Of a DNA stretch of 64,000 bases, positions 25,380 through 38,321 are shown one piece after another; the stretch's first letter is position 1, and each line of letters opens with the position of its first letter. The notes beneath the pieces are model-generated. The model made no database searches, was not told where the DNA came from, and saw nothing but the letters and a program-made list of their open reading frames with translations. Both the position numbers and the translations under genes were made by a program. This DNA comes from Apostichopus japonicus (lineage: Eukaryota > Echinodermata > Holothuroidea > Aspidochirotida > Stichopodidae): the NCBI RefSeq assembly GCF_037975245.1, contig NC_092574.1, positions 20,398,213-20,462,212 of the forward strand, read 5' to 3'.

Positions 25380-25975
25380 ACGTACAAAAATATATATGCT
25401 GTACTTGCGAAATACATATTATTACATGGTTTACTTGAAAAATACATTTTAGACATATTTATATATATGTATACACATACATATTGTCCGAAAATTTTAT
25501 TTAATCCTTAAAAGTATAACTTATATATTCCCAGACGTACAGAAAATATTTTCTGAATAAAATATATGTATTCTATGCAAAAATATATATTCCCTTACAG
25601 TAAATATTCTGTACAAAATATATATTCTCTAATACCCAATTTGTAAAAAAAAAATCTATGCAAAGAGACTGTATATTTATTCTCTACGAGAAAAAATATA
25701 TATTCTCTAGAAAATATATATACTGTTCAAAAAATATAAAAATTCTGTTACAGATAAATATTTTCTTTAACAAATACATAAATTATGTGACAGAAATTAT
25801 ATATAAATTCTATAGAAAAATATTATATTCTGTGCGAAAATATATTTGTATTCTTTGTAAGACAAACATTCTCTAACAACAAACTTCTATTTTGTGCAAA
25901 AAATATATATTCTGTGTGAAAAATATATTCTGTGCGAAAAAAATATATATGCTGTAATAAAAATACATAGTTCTG
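25380..25975. repeat. AT-rich degenerate tandem repeat
   Basis: About 600 bases of imperfect units resembling 'gtgcgaaaaatatatattct', roughly 20-30 bases each. Small open frames here are by-products of the repeat. Confidence 0.7.
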
Positions 25976-26042
25976 AAGCACTAAATTCTTTGAATTTGTA
26001 TTCGTATTTTGACGTCATAAAAGTGAACAGCGCCGCCAGATC

Positions 26043-26154
26043 AAAGGAGAAAACATCCAAGGAGACAACAGCATTAAAGTAGCCAACGTTGAAGGAGACA
26101 AAACATCAAAGGAGACAACAACATCGAAGGAGACAACAACATCACAAGAGACAA
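26043..26154. repeat. Minisatellite with GGAGACAACAACATC units
   Basis: Units of about 15-18 bases (aaggagacaacaacatc) are repeated with variation six or seven times. Confidence 0.8.
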
Positions 26155-26159
26155 TTAGA

Positions 26160-29010
26160 ACATGATAACAGACAGAATAGAAGTAAACAACATAATACAT
26201 GCCCTTTCGGCGTGACATAGATTCTATGCTAAATCTTAGCCTAGTGTAGGTAGTAGGTGTGCTGTTAAGAGAAGTCTAACGTTAACATCATACTACCAAC
26301 ATCATACTCACGCGCTATATCTGGACGCCATGCATCACTGCAGTACTGCTGCAGTGCTGCTATACGTATGTACTGTTTACGTGACTGGCCCTGCGGGAAT
26401 CAATACGTTATCTAAACGGAATCTAAACGTTATCTATCGTTACGATTCCGAGCAAGCAAGTGATTTGTACGTGCACACATTATGGCCAATATAATGAATA
26501 AGCTGGTCACTGAAGTTTACTGAACAACCAAACATCTCAGTTGGCACTTGCAGAGCTCCTAAAGTATATCGAACTTGGAATTCAGACCTTTGGGGACTAG
26601 AGGGTACCCAAGAAGAAAATCAGCCTACTCTCTGCAACAAGACGTTCATAATTATGTAACTTAAAGTTCTCTCCCTCAACTAATAAGGCCACTGTCCTTA
26701 CCCTCAGTTCATTGTGCTATTATCACTTCCGTTCAGTGTGTGGCTATATTATTCATTTGAGCGTATCAGACTGTGTGTTTCTACGTGACTTGTTAGATGT
26801 TTGTTTTGTTACCTTGTAGAAGGGTTTACACCCGAAACGTTGTAATTTAATCAATTTACTTGTTCATATAGTATCAACCATGTTTTCGACTTCCATGTAA
26901 TTGTATATGCAACGCAATATTTCGCCTATTATTTATATTTATAAATGAATGCACAATGTAATTAACGCTGTTTATGTGTACAAGTGCAGTGTACGGCAGT
27001 GCAATGTAAGCCAGTATCCAACGACACTCTGTAGAGGTCAGCTAATTTAGGATGGTCGGCTAACGAGTCCAAATATTCGGCCATACAATCACGTTGTTCA
27101 AGTGTGATTCATTACACCGTTAGCTCTCTAGAGTACAACACGCTTGTAGATGTATATCTTTCTGCGTGAATCGGTTGTAAATCTTGTGTGTGCGTGTTCG
27201 TTCAAGGTCATACGTATGAGGACAGTGGATATTTAGTTGCATACGCCTTGCGGATTTGTAAAGTTGTACGGCCTTCTGTGCAGGGATTACTCTGAGAAAA
27301 ATTGTTGCCTAAATTTGTTATGCAATTCGAGGTTAGTACGCATATCAGGTTCTTAAAAGAGTCTGTAGTCAGCTTAATCAGGCTAAAATTGCTGGAAGTT
27401 TGTGACAGTTTCAAATATAAAAGAATTACTGCAGAATAATGTATTAAGAATTGGTAGTAATACAGCTGCTATCGTTTATTGGTTCCTTGCTGGACGCAAT
27501 GGAACATATGCAATCAGATTGGCGTGTGTGTGTGTGAGGGTGTTTGTGTGTGTGTGCGTATGTGACACTTTCTTTGGTCTGCGATAGGCCTCAAGAAATG
27601 AGTGATGGATATTTGTCATTCTGTGTATTATAGTGAGAAGGTGTGCCTTATCGTTCTGGCGCGGACCTTATGAATACTAATGACGGTATGAGGTCAAACG
27701 TAAAAGGCTTTACATTGTAATAATTCCTCAACCAGAGTTAAATCACTCAATATATATATATATTTATTTAAATAATTGATTTAAATCACATATTTTAATC
27801 TTTTACACATCTGGTTAAAGAAAAGGCAGAAAATAAGAACATGCAGAAAATTAGAACAGTAATAGTTATTACTTTCTCAGATATTTATTGAACATGTTTA
27901 AAACCTGCAAAAGGGTAAAAGAAGTGATATATACAACTTAAAATTTAAGGTTATTATAGACCAGCAACTTTACAGGATGGTCAAGTAGCATGACGACCTC
28001 ATCTATACCTTCAAGTTGAAGTCTTCATCATAACTATCAGCTTAGTCAATGTAACCATTTTTTACAGTCACTTTGAAGACCATATTTTGATAATATAAAA
28101 TGTTGCAACATGCAAAATCATAGTCAGATGTGGCAGCAAAAGGACAAGTAATAAATTACCTGCTGCGAGGGCCTATAAGTATACAGTTGATAACAATGGG
28201 CTTCACTGAAATCACTCTGCAATTCAGTAAACTGAAAGTATGAAATTTGGTGTTCTGGGTTGTGAGAATATTATAGTCAGAACTGTGGCCAGTATATATA
28301 ATCCTGCTAAGCATATAAAATAGATATCAACTTAAGTAACGTACTGTATCCTGTAGCTTAATTGTTATTAAATGTTTAATTAGTACATTTGAATGATTAT
28401 TGCCAAATTACAATAGAAACAGAGCTACGTCTGTGTCTCTCTTGGCTTCTCAAAGCTTTAATATAGAATATGTTGGCAAGAACTGTGCCACACTGTACTG
28501 TAAACACCTACTTTAGCCTACTAAAGTGATGGTTTTCAGTCATTATTTCTTGGTTTATATTGTAAAATTTGTACAGTTAAGTTTCATTTTACACTTCAAA
28601 GGGCTTAATTTCTATTCGGAAAGCCGCTAAGTGTTGCTAAATAATTAACATATTTTCAACACATTATGCTAGCTCATTTTACAACGTTCGTATAGGACTA
28701 TAACGCACTGTACCGTATATATACATATTTTTTATTATTGTCATCTTTTATGAGGGTATAGTCCTTCTCAGTGCAGAAGCGCTGCTTTCCAGAGGAGCCT
28801 TGAAAATACCACGGTGCTGTTAACAGCAGCTCCCTGCATATACATACATAACGTTATCAAACTGATTCAGTATATTTAATTGACCATTTACCAGTAATTG
28901 CACACCTGTTATTGTCCAGTACTGAGGCTACCCCGTGACCAATTCACTCATGCATGGAATGTATACAGAGAGAGAACGTTTATCGACGCACGCGGCGTTG
29001 TCATTTTGCT
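26160..29010. other. No gene recognised
   Basis: Contains a (TG)n-like stretch near 27520-27570 and a short 'agaagggtttacacccgaaacg' sequence at about 26818-26840 that resembles the ends of retroelements. No gene evidence. Confidence 0.5.
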
Positions 29011-29116
29011 GACGTATGGGCGGCCATTTGAGGCAAAATACAACGATGAAACAAGAGACACACAAACAAACAAAAGATGAAAAGGAACAATTAGCTACTG
29101 TACAGATAGACTGAAA

Positions 29117-29118
<2 letters not shown>

Positions 29119-29185
<67 letters not shown>
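29119..29185. repeat. (TA)n microsatellite
   Basis: About 67 bases of uninterrupted AT dinucleotides. Confidence 0.97.
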
Positions 29186-29187
<2 letters not shown>

Positions 29188-30279
29188 TGAAGCATTCTAA
29201 ACATTCTAAAAGAACAAATTAACAGACCAAAATGAAGAAAATTAACATGATCATACAGTAATACTGAAATGTTTGGTATTTAAAACAAGGACTAAAAGAG
29301 AAGAAACAAAATTTAAAGATAGAATCATCAATTAGATAAAAATCTAAAGCGAACATCGAGTTGCTAACACAATCTCCACACAGTGATAGACCGAATATAA
29401 AGCTCGATATTCACATAATAAGAAAATGATGCACCGCAAAAGGAAACTGACTAAGCAACCAAATTAAACTACACCAAGCCATCGATAAACGAAATGACTG
29501 CCCGAACTAAATGAAAGATTACCCACACGATTGAAAGGTTTCCCCATAAAGCAAAAACGAAATTTGGGACAGGATCAAAGTGAACATAGGGACAGAATCA
29601 AAACGAACAGCGGGCAAACACGAACAGCCGGCAAAATTAAAACTAAAGAAAGGGCGATATACTAAGCACGCCTCTTAGATAAGTTTAGGAATACCTTCAG
29701 CACACGGCGACGGGGCAGCTCGAACCGGATCTTGCTGCATAGAAATGTTGTCTCTTATCGTCATATAGCAGGCATAGGCTATATGTACTTGGTCACGGTG
29801 ACTAGGCCTATCTATGGGAATCACCGAATCAGTATGGCAGTGTCTCTCGTCTGCCACTGGCCCGGTTAAAAATTCCCATGTGGGCACAATGATAGCGCGA
29901 CAATTAGCCCACACAGTTCACTGACCTTCTAAAGCACGGTGCAGCGAGGTTGGACAGAAGTTTCGCGCATACACGATAACGTAACTACATTTCGTAATTT
30001 AACAAGGTCAAGGAAAACCATAACAGTGACATCTGGTCTTTTAGTTAGCGCTCGTTCGTTTCGCGTGAACGTTCGCTCTGATTTCGTGCTAATATCCTTT
30101 TGATTACGTTACATCTTCGTTTTTATGGTGACGCTTATTCTTTTTGTTCTGACTAGTGGATCAGTTTTGACTTTCGGGTGCTTCTTGTTTATCTTTCAGT
30201 TGTATATGTTGATATGTTTCGCTACATTATTGTCTTTTTAATCAGTTCTATTTTAACGATGTTTTGCGACCGACCGTTA

Positions 30280-31178
30280 CAGGGTTGGCATTTTCCAGGG
30301 AAAAACCTGTTTTTCCCACTAAGCGGTAAAAACCAGGTAAAAACCGGGAAAACCTGGTAAATACCAGTAAAAACCGCCTCCGCCTCGAAAACTATTATTA
30401 CTTGTCCGTATCATGCAGGGTCATCAGTAGGCACGATATTGTTTCATGACAGGCATATGTTATTGAATATGGGAGTTTCTTAGCTTCATTTTGAGCTATT
30501 TTATCACAACCTAATTCTACTTTTTGTGGAAAAAAGAGTATTTTTCATATTGCACATGTATAGTTATTCTGTCACGATCTCTTTAGCAGTATGCATTGCC
30601 TATTGCCCAAACCATTATAGGTCTACACTGGGACATTCACCCCTCCTAAATTCTTCAGGCCTATTATGTGCTCAGATAATTCATTCAATTAATACAGTAG
30701 GCAACTGTCTATTGAGGTGAACTTCAATCCAGGGGGCTCAATAGAAACTGCTTTGAAACTATGTAAGGCACATGGGCTGATGGTGTTGCATTATATATAT
30801 GTAACAAGACAATGTGACATGTATAATATGACGAACCATAGCCCTAGGAGGCACCAACAGTTTGATACTTGTCCATTCTCTAGATTATGGAATTATGCAT
30901 CTCGATAGGAAAATAAAGTTGGTTGATTTGAGCATCCAATATATTATTTATTTGAATTATTTATAATAGTCTAATCGGTAAACTCACAAAGTTATAGATC
31001 ATGGCTGTTCTTTGGATGTAACCCAACCCACTGCCATAAGATGCCATTTTCTTGTAGTTTATATGCTCCTCCACAAGTTCCACATGAATTTTTAGGAATT
31101 CTATATAATTTTAGGTTTTTCCCAGTTTTTCCCACTTATAGGTGGGAAAAACCTCCCGGTAAAAACCGGCCAACCCTG
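30280..31178. mobile_element. Non-autonomous hAT-type element (0.9 kb)
   Basis: The termini are CAGGGTTGGC and GCCAACCCTG (with one extra C), flanked by a perfect 8-bp target duplication GACCGTTA (30272-30279 and 31179-31186). Subterminal ggtaaaaaccgg/ccaggtaaaaacc motifs are clustered at both ends. There is no transposase frame. Confidence 0.9.
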
Positions 31179-34100
31179 GACCGTTAACGTAGCCTATAAT
31201 TGTTTTCCTTGTGATTCCTGTGTGTAGGACTCTGCAACGTTTTCAGATTCCTTTTATTCAATTTGTTGCAATTGATTCCCTGCATTATTTTTTATTTTTC
31301 TCTTTTAAGTGTGCCTTTCACAATTATTACAATGATACGTTTTCTTTCATTTTGCATTTTCTTCTTTTTCATTTTTCTTTCTTGTTTACTTGTGTCATCG
31401 TTGTATTTTTTGCCCAAACAGCCGCCCCAAAAAATGTTCATACTTTTCGCTAAATTTTGTTAGATTCGAGACGTTTTAGGCGCAAAATATTTTAGGTAGT
31501 ACATGTTTGAAGTAGTGTAAGGATCACAAATAATGGCATGTATAGGCGTCCCTTTGGGTGATACACACAATATGCTCCTTTTAGCGTCTAAGTTCAAAAG
31601 TCGTGGAGAGGTCCTTGTCTCTAGGCGGTTAGTTACGGTGCTACATTTCAATTTGTTACATGTTAATACTGACTTTATCGCAGTACAGTGCAGTGCAGTA
31701 CATGGAGCTCGGTGCATGCTGTCATCATAATTATGGCACGTGCTGATGTGGATCACGTGATCATCATACCGCTTTTCGCGAAATCCTCAATCCCCCCCCC
31801 CCACCACCCCGCCCTCCAAAAAAATGGCGACAAGTTAAGGCCGTAGTTTTCCTAAGTCATATAGTAGCAGTCAAATACTCAAGTTTATGCATGGGGTGCA
31901 GCCAAAGCAAACTTTAGTTTGATCTTTTAATCAATGGTATCAACAGCTTTTGGAAGATGTAGTTTGTCTGAATTAGGGTTTGCAGGCAAACATTGCTACT
32001 TCTCAGTACAAGTTTGGCATTAGATCAGAAAGTACCTATTCCAGGTTCAACACAAGTTTCCGAGTATAAAAGGGACAGACACATGAAGGCATCATATAAT
32101 GATGTAAAAAAAAAATCGATTTAAGTAACAAGAATCTAATTTAAATTTAAAAAAATTATACCAATTTAAGTTCAATTTTGTAAGCCCTTGAGATAGCTGA
32201 TATTATGCCACAATAACGAGTACAAGGGATATTGTCAGTAATATCAAACTTTGAGATGAAGTGGATGTAGTTACATTTACAAAGTTGAATGTATACAGTC
32301 TTCTTAGAGACCCTCACACGACTGTACAACTTAACCCCTGGTCCTTAGTAACTTGTCAAACCCACACACAATGACCAAACATCATGCTTGCGAAAATTAC
32401 ATTCAAACAGAAACCTGTCCCGTACTAACGGAAGACTAATGCGGGCCATGCCAAAAAATGATATAAACCAAGGATATATATACACTGAAAAAATAAACTA
32501 GTCAATATTGCAACGGACTAACGTTAAATTAGTCTGTAACGTTAGTCAATGCACACGAACTAGCAAAAATCTTCGTTTCATCACTGCTTCTTAGTCAGTT
32601 TACACTGACTAAGGAATATTTAATCGCAACTTAGTCGATGGCGACGGACTAAGGTATTTTAACCCATGGACTAAGAACGATACGGACACCCGATTTACGC
32701 CATAATCGTAGCTTAGTCGGTGTCGACGGACTAATGTATTTTAACCCAATTCGATTCACTTCAATTTGGAAACCGAGAGGCAACGGCAGCTTGCTGGACT
32801 TGGCATAGTTTCATACGATCACTCTAAGCAACTTTCAACCGTAAATCACCCAAGAAGGTCTTTAGAAGAATGGAGGTATTAACTGCCATCATCGGCCTAC
32901 CTGTTATTCCTTTAACTTGAAGGTAAAATTAAAGTTAATTGTTAGGCCACTGGCACTAGTACTGTATCATGGTTAGTGTAACGCTACCGTTGCCACGCTG
33001 GCGTTTCGCAATACACAAGTGCAATGACAGTGAGTAGCCTATAGGCTTCTACTGGGTACTGCAGTGCATTCTCAACACTAAAGCGTGCATTCTAAACACC
33101 AATTAACAATGTGTTATGTGTGTACTGGGCTAGATTGAACAGTGGCACATAATCTTCTAATTTATTCCCAAACAAATGCTGGAACTATAAATCTCAATAG
33201 TTTATTTGAAGTCTACACTCATTTGGTAAAGATTTCCTGTAATTTCCCATGTGAATCTAAATGGGTAGGCTTTGTGATATTGAATAGGCAAGGCTAGACC
33301 TTCAAACGTACAGTCACAGTAGGCTGAACAAATTATGTTGGCTAGTCAACGGTATTATATGTTGCGAGCAGTCAGGATGCACGCTTCAGTTCTATTTAAC
33401 CTTTTCATTTATCATTTTTTAGTATTTAATTTCCGGTCACGCCGGACAATTGCGACATTCCTTCACGGTCGACTTGTTTACTGTAAGAAGTATTAACCGT
33501 TTTTTCTCAGGAAAGCTTGATAGTCTGAAGTTATTATAACATGTGCTTTTAGTATACTGCCAAAAGAGTAAGTTGTTGTATTTGTATTGATATTTTATGT
33601 AGAAGTAACGGAAAATTTAGTATGTTTAGTTTGGTCTAATTGCACGTTTTTTTTCTGTCCAATGTAGTGCAGGGTTCACTTGCGCGAATTCAAATTATTC
33701 TGTTTATGTATATGTACATGCATCGATTCGTAGATTATGATGTTTTTTTTTTTGACATTTATTTGTAATTCAAGCATATCTGTTTAGTAGCAAAGTTTAA
33801 AGGTTAAGATTAATTAATTTTCTCTTTTTGATCCTAGATTGAATGAAACTCATTGACGTAAATAATAGATCAGATGATACAGTTTAACGCAGTTGCTAAA
33901 ACTCTGGGTATTCTCTAGTCTTCGCCGGTCCATTATATACTTTAGTACTACTAGTAAGACTAAATCAAAACGACCGAAAGACAAACTTAGTGTAACAAAG
34001 TACTGATTCTCCTCTAGCCTAGGTCTAAACAGGCTTGTTATGTGAGCAAGCAAAATAACAACTAAAAACGATTAGGCCTATAAATAAGTTGGCTCAGTGC

Positions 34101-34370
34101 ATTTCTGTTTCTAAAATTTTATATTTTTAAAGATCATAAAAACAAACAAAGATTTAGCCCATGTTTTATTATCTCTGTATTCTGGGCATTTGATTCTGGT
34201 TGCAATGGTGATGACACTCTCGTTCAAATTTTCAGCTTTATACAGTCTGCTTCAAACTTTGGGATTGTTTTTTGAGACTATAGTGGAAGCAAATCTCACA
34301 TAACTTTGTGGTGACAACTTTATTTAATTTTTTTTCAAATGATGAATACTTTGCTGTTTCTTTTTTCCAG

Positions 34371-34568
34371 CAGGAATTGAAAAGCCAAATATCTAAGTCA
34401 AGTGTGAGGTTTCCTGTGATGTACGACACCAGTGTGGAGGCAACAACAGAAGAGGAGAACTGTGTTATATATGGCTTAAAGACATGTTTTAAGATGATAT
34501 ATTGGTACCCTACGCAGAACAAAAGAGTTTATCCAAGAGTCCAAAAAGCAAAGGAACAAGTACCATAG
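34371..34568 (+). CDS. Putative exon inside the CACTA-like element
   Basis: After a strong acceptor (ttcttttttccag, AG 34369-34370) the open frame begins QELKSQISKSSVRFPVMYDT and contains ATTEEENCVIYGLKTCFKMI, ending at TAG 34566-34568. A good donor (GTGAGT, 34586-34591) follows in a different frame, so a one-base shift may have broken a longer exon. The composition looks coding, but no family was recognised. Confidence 0.35.
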   Translation, partial: QELKSQISKSSVRFPVMYDTSVEATTEEENCVIYGLKTCFKMIYWYPTQNKRVYPRVQKAKEQVP

Positions 34569-34722
34569 AGAAAAAAGATGGAAGAGTGAGTTTAACTATT
34601 GTACCCAACTGTTTAATGATATTAAAGATACTTTTCATAACCTGTTTAAAAAAAAAACAGTCTAGTATATCATTTACGTGCAAGCTTCATAAGTTTGGTC
34701 AAATTTTGACTGATCTGTAGAG

Positions 34723-35960
34723 CGGGAGTCCAGAGGGTTTGGTTAGCTGGGAAGGTAACCAATTGCCTTGTACATCACAATGTTCACAATGCATTCCTGT
34801 ATATGAAACCTGACGACTGGCAAACCGACTGTGGTGGATGTGGCTGGAGAGCAATTTTAAAGTCACCTAATAGCTAACATAGATCAGCTTTCATGGTAAC
34901 CACATCAAAGTAAGAACAATGTGTCAGGTATGGCCCCAAGAGCAACAAATGACCATCGCCAGTTATTATTGGTGGTGGGGTACCCCTGCCAGTGATCAAC
35001 AATTGACCCCTCACGGCTGACCTAGGTCAGCTCATGAGGTAACCACTTGAAACCTACTGGAAAATGTTGGTTAGGACTTCAGATACAAGGGATGGGCATT
35101 GCCAGTAATTTTTATTGGTAGGGTACCCCTGCCAGTAGACCCCCAATATGCCCATCCCCTCATTGACCTAGGTGAGCTCATGATTTGACCAGTTGAAACC
35201 TACAGGAAAATGATAGGTATCACTTCATATGTAAGGATGGGCATTTCTAGTATTTTATATTGGTGGGCCACCACTGCCAGAGTCCGCCCATCCCTTACAT
35301 ATAGAATCCTGTCAATCATTTTCCAGTAGTTTTCAACTGGTTAAATCATGAGCTAACCTAGATCAATGAGGGGGGGGGGCATTTTGGGGGTCTACTGGCA
35401 GGGGTACCCCACTAATATAAATTACTGGAAATGCCCATCCCTTACATATAGATTCCTGCCAATCATTTTACAGTAGTTTTCAACTGGTTACCTCATGAGC
35501 TAATCTAGGTCAATGGGGGATGGGCATTTTGGGGGTCTACTGGCAGGGTTACCCCACCAATGTAAATGACTGGAAATGCCCATCCCTTACATATGAAGTG
35601 ATACCTTTCATTTTCCTGTAGGTTTCAACTGGTCAAATCATGAGCTCACCTAGGTCAATGAGGGGATGGGCATATTGGGGGTCTACTGGCAGGGGTACCC
35701 CACCACCAATAATTACTGGCAATGGCCATTTGTTGCTCTTGGGGCCATACCTGACACATTGTACTTACTTTGATGTGTTACCATGAAAACTGATCTAGGT
35801 TACTGTAGCTATCAGGTGACTTTAAAATTGCTCTCCCAGCCACACCCACCACAGTCGGTTTGCCAGTCGTTTGGTTTCATATACAGGAATGCACTGTGAA
35901 CATTGTGATGTACAAGGCAATTGGTTACCTTCCCAGCTAACCAAATCCTCTGGGCTCCCG
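34723..35960. mobile_element. Foldback element with about 240-bp inverted arms and tandem core
   Basis: The left arm (cgggagtccagagggtttgg...) and the right arm (reverse complement cgggagcccagaggatttgg...) match for over 200 bases. The core is made of alternating direct and inverted copies of a roughly 120-160 bp module containing 'gggtacccctgccagtagac' and 'aatgcccatcccttacatat'. No coding capacity was seen. Confidence 0.8.
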
Positions 35961-36217
35961 GTCTATTGGGATCATTATTAACATGATTAACATAATTATT
36001 AAGCTTTGAAAAATAACTTGGTGTTATGCTGTGCAAAGCTAATAATTATTTGGTAAAGCTGCTATTCCTCGCTTATAATTTGAGGGACCTAGATTTAAAT
36101 GTATACCTCCCAATATGTTATAAAATTATAATGTAAATGTATGTTTATGATAATGTGAGTTATCATGTGCTATATCTGTATCTGTGCTTACACGTATATC
36201 ATATTTTCTGTTCACAG

Positions 36218-36298
36218 GTCAATAATGGTGCAGATTTTGGCTTCCTGGAGACAAGTGGGAGGCCATTTGTAGTTAAGAGAAACACTCTTTGTTCGTGA
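36218..36298 (+). CDS. Putative terminal exon inside the CACTA-like element
   Basis: Acceptor ttttctgttcacag (AG 36216-36217) is followed by 26 codons (VNNGADFGFLETSGRPFVVK...) and a TGA stop. AATAAA occurs at 36443-36448. It may be the last exon of the gene that includes 34371-34585, with the foldback element sitting in the intron. The family is unrecognised. Confidence 0.3.
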   Translation, partial: VNNGADFGFLETSGRPFVVKRNTLCS

Positions 36299-37159
36299 AG
36301 ACTTAACTGGTGTCGATTTGGGGTACCACTTTAAAACAAAAGTCATGAGGAACCCTTGCCCAAGATTCAACTTTGCATTATTGTGCAGTGCTATACTTTT
36401 GCGATTCATGTTTGATCCATTAACTTGTCTTAACTTTGTTGGAATAAAATCATATTTTCAGATTTTTGTTCACAGTGATTTCTTCTCTATCTGTCGAAAG
36501 TCAGCCTTTGTAGACATCAGAAGTTTTATCAGAAATAAATACTGCCAACGTACACATTATTTGTGTTTCTTCTGCTCTCTTTTCTTTCAGTGGTGCTAGT
36601 CAGTGAAACTAGTCGGGTTTAATTCTTTCAGTGATTCTAGTCAGTGCAACTAGTCAGTCGATACCGACTAAGAAAGGTTAGTCGGGAGAGGCACCATCCT
36701 GACTAATGTAAAACCTGCTATAAACTAGTCGGTGGCTCATAAAATTAGTCGGTAAAGACCGACTAATGTCACCAACTAATGTAACTGACTAATATACATT
36801 TACCGACTAAGAAATTGTTGATCAACTAAGCTGACGGACTAAGATGACCGACTAAGAAATCCAACTGACTAAGGAATAAATTAGTCGGTATAGCAACTGA
36901 CTAAGGCTATGTTAGTCGGGAGAGGCACCAGATGGACTAACGTTATGTTAGTCGGTGAACCAATTTAAGTTTTCAGTGTAGAAGACAAAATTTATAAAAC
37001 GAAAACAGAATTTTTAAAACGAACAAACCTTTTTACGCTTTGTTTACATAGTGTAGTTAGAAATCTTAACGGTAGTATTTGAAATTGAGATACCATGGAT
37101 ATTGTTGTTTGAAATAATTAAATCATTTAAAATCTCAGTACATGTGATGACGAGATATG

Positions 37160-37780
37160 AACTTAGCGGACACCCTTGTCGGAATCCTCGAGAAAGTAAT
37201 AATCAAATCTGGAAGGATTACCTTTCTGAAGTTTGCTAAACATCTGACAAGAACTTTATGGTCAGCATTAAGTAAAGCAATTCGACGACATGTTTTCCCT
37301 CAAAAAGGCGATGGTCTGTTGAAGGCTTTGGAATGAGAGAAATACAAGTCATCCCTTGCTCATCCGAGATATGACAATGAAAAAAGTGTATTTAAAGATT
37401 TGAGTACTAAATCGCCAATTTCGGTCCAAAAAGTCCTATAGACATCTATAGGAAGCCCATCGGAACCCGGATATTTAGGAAAGTGTATAGAGTACAACAA
37501 ATTTGCTATAATTCCTCGAGGAAAGTATTTCAAAATCAGCTGCTTCTGCCGAGACAGCCTTTTGTCGTTCAAGTTGAAATTACGGTATACAACTCGTTAG
37601 ATGTAACCGTCATATTTAGTATAAAGATCCTGATACAAGTGACTGGTCTCATCCATAGTTTCATCATGAGTATTAATAATAGCGTCGTTACTTATAGGAC
37701 TATTTCAATTATTGTAGTCGACCACTTATTTCCTCTTCTCTAAATTGAGAAAAGATTCGCATTTGTTTTCACTATTTCGG
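37160..37780 (-). mobile_element. L1-like LINE remnant
   Basis: The minus-strand frame 37572-37360 contains YPGSDGLPIDVYRTFWTEIG, the SPGxDGLPxEFYKxFW motif of L1-clade ORF2. GFRQGCP occurs near 37166-37187 and ESFLNLEKR upstream near 37740. Most of the RT between these motifs is deleted and frames are broken. Confidence 0.75.
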
Positions 37781-38285
37781 ACCTCACGATTTCACTCTTT
37801 ACCTTATAGTCATATAAGACGTCAAACGCAGCGCTGGCTGCGTTAGGACGATTTTTTACAAGATTCTGATAGATAATGTGCATTTAACCGTTCCAGTGTT
37901 GCCCATAAAGGGATTGCTACAAATCATTTCTGGTTCTGCCTTACATCTCGGACAAATTTATCTCAATTTCGCTCTACATTAGTCCGATAGTTATTTTGAC
38001 GTTTTGGAGCGAATCGTATAACAAGGAATTACAAAGTTTACTGGGTTTCTGGTTTTCATTTCTGGAAAAAACGATTGATACCATCAAACAATAAGTTATG
38101 TTATAGACGCACAATTGCTAATGTCACCAATTCACGGATAAAATATAAAACGGCTTGTCACTTGTGGTATTTTCCAGATGACCAAATCAAAGAGCTTCAC
38201 TGATAATTTCATGAATTAACCCTCACAATTATTGGTTCCTTTTCCCCGTTTCATCCAATATTTGTTAATATTTTGTTTTTGTTTC

Positions 38286-38299
38286 GTTTTTCTCTCCAG
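38286..38299 (+). promoter_or_regulatory. 3' splice acceptor before GS-like copy 2
   Basis: The tract ttttctctccag immediately upstream of the inferred start codon is a strong acceptor. Equivalent acceptors precede copy 1 (AG 4708-4709) and copy 3 (AG 58909-58910), 9 to 22 bases before the respective ATG. An intron just upstream of the start codon is therefore probably ancestral to the array. The upstream exons (5' UTR or a short coding exon) were not identified. Confidence 0.6.
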
Positions 38300-38321
38300 G
38301 GATACAACTCGATACTATACA

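Larger units (their letters stand above)
29018..31428. mobile_element. Long-inverted-repeat (foldback-like) element
   Basis: The left end GGGCGGCCATTTGAGGCAAA, followed by ATACAACGATGA, matches the reverse complement of the right end (ending ...cagccgcccc at 31428). Diverged inverted similarity continues inward: 'cgttttgattctgtccc'-type blocks at 29560-29660 resemble 30050-30160. A (TA)n array lies in the left arm and a 0.9-kb hAT element is inserted in the right arm. No clear target duplication was found and no transposase is encoded. Confidence 0.5.
32483..36978. mobile_element. CACTA-like DNA transposon with subterminal motif arrays
   Basis: The ends are CACTGAAAA and TTTTCAGTG, flanked by TA on both sides (32481-32482 and 36979-36980). 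Within about 300-400 bases of each end, the motif TTAGTCGG / CCGACTAA and variants (ctagtcag, ggactaa) recur many times in both orientations. CACTG termini, a 2-bp target duplication and dense bidirectional subterminal repeats are the architecture of CACTA/EnSpm transposons. No transposase was recognised. A foldback element (34723-35960) is nested inside. Confidence 0.65.

Noticed and set aside
26818-26840. Second hammerhead-like sequence (agaagggtttacacccgaaacg)
   Set aside because: The CUGANGA core is not matched (ttgtaga), so only stem II and GAAA remain.
29675-29914. 79-residue minus-strand frame
   Set aside because: Lies between the arms of an inverted-repeat element with no recognised domain.
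38232-38321. Hydrophobic N-terminal extension of GS-like copy 2 as a signal peptide
   Set aside because: The extension spans a polypyrimidine tract and a strong splice acceptor and is absent from copy 1, so it is most likely intron sequence.
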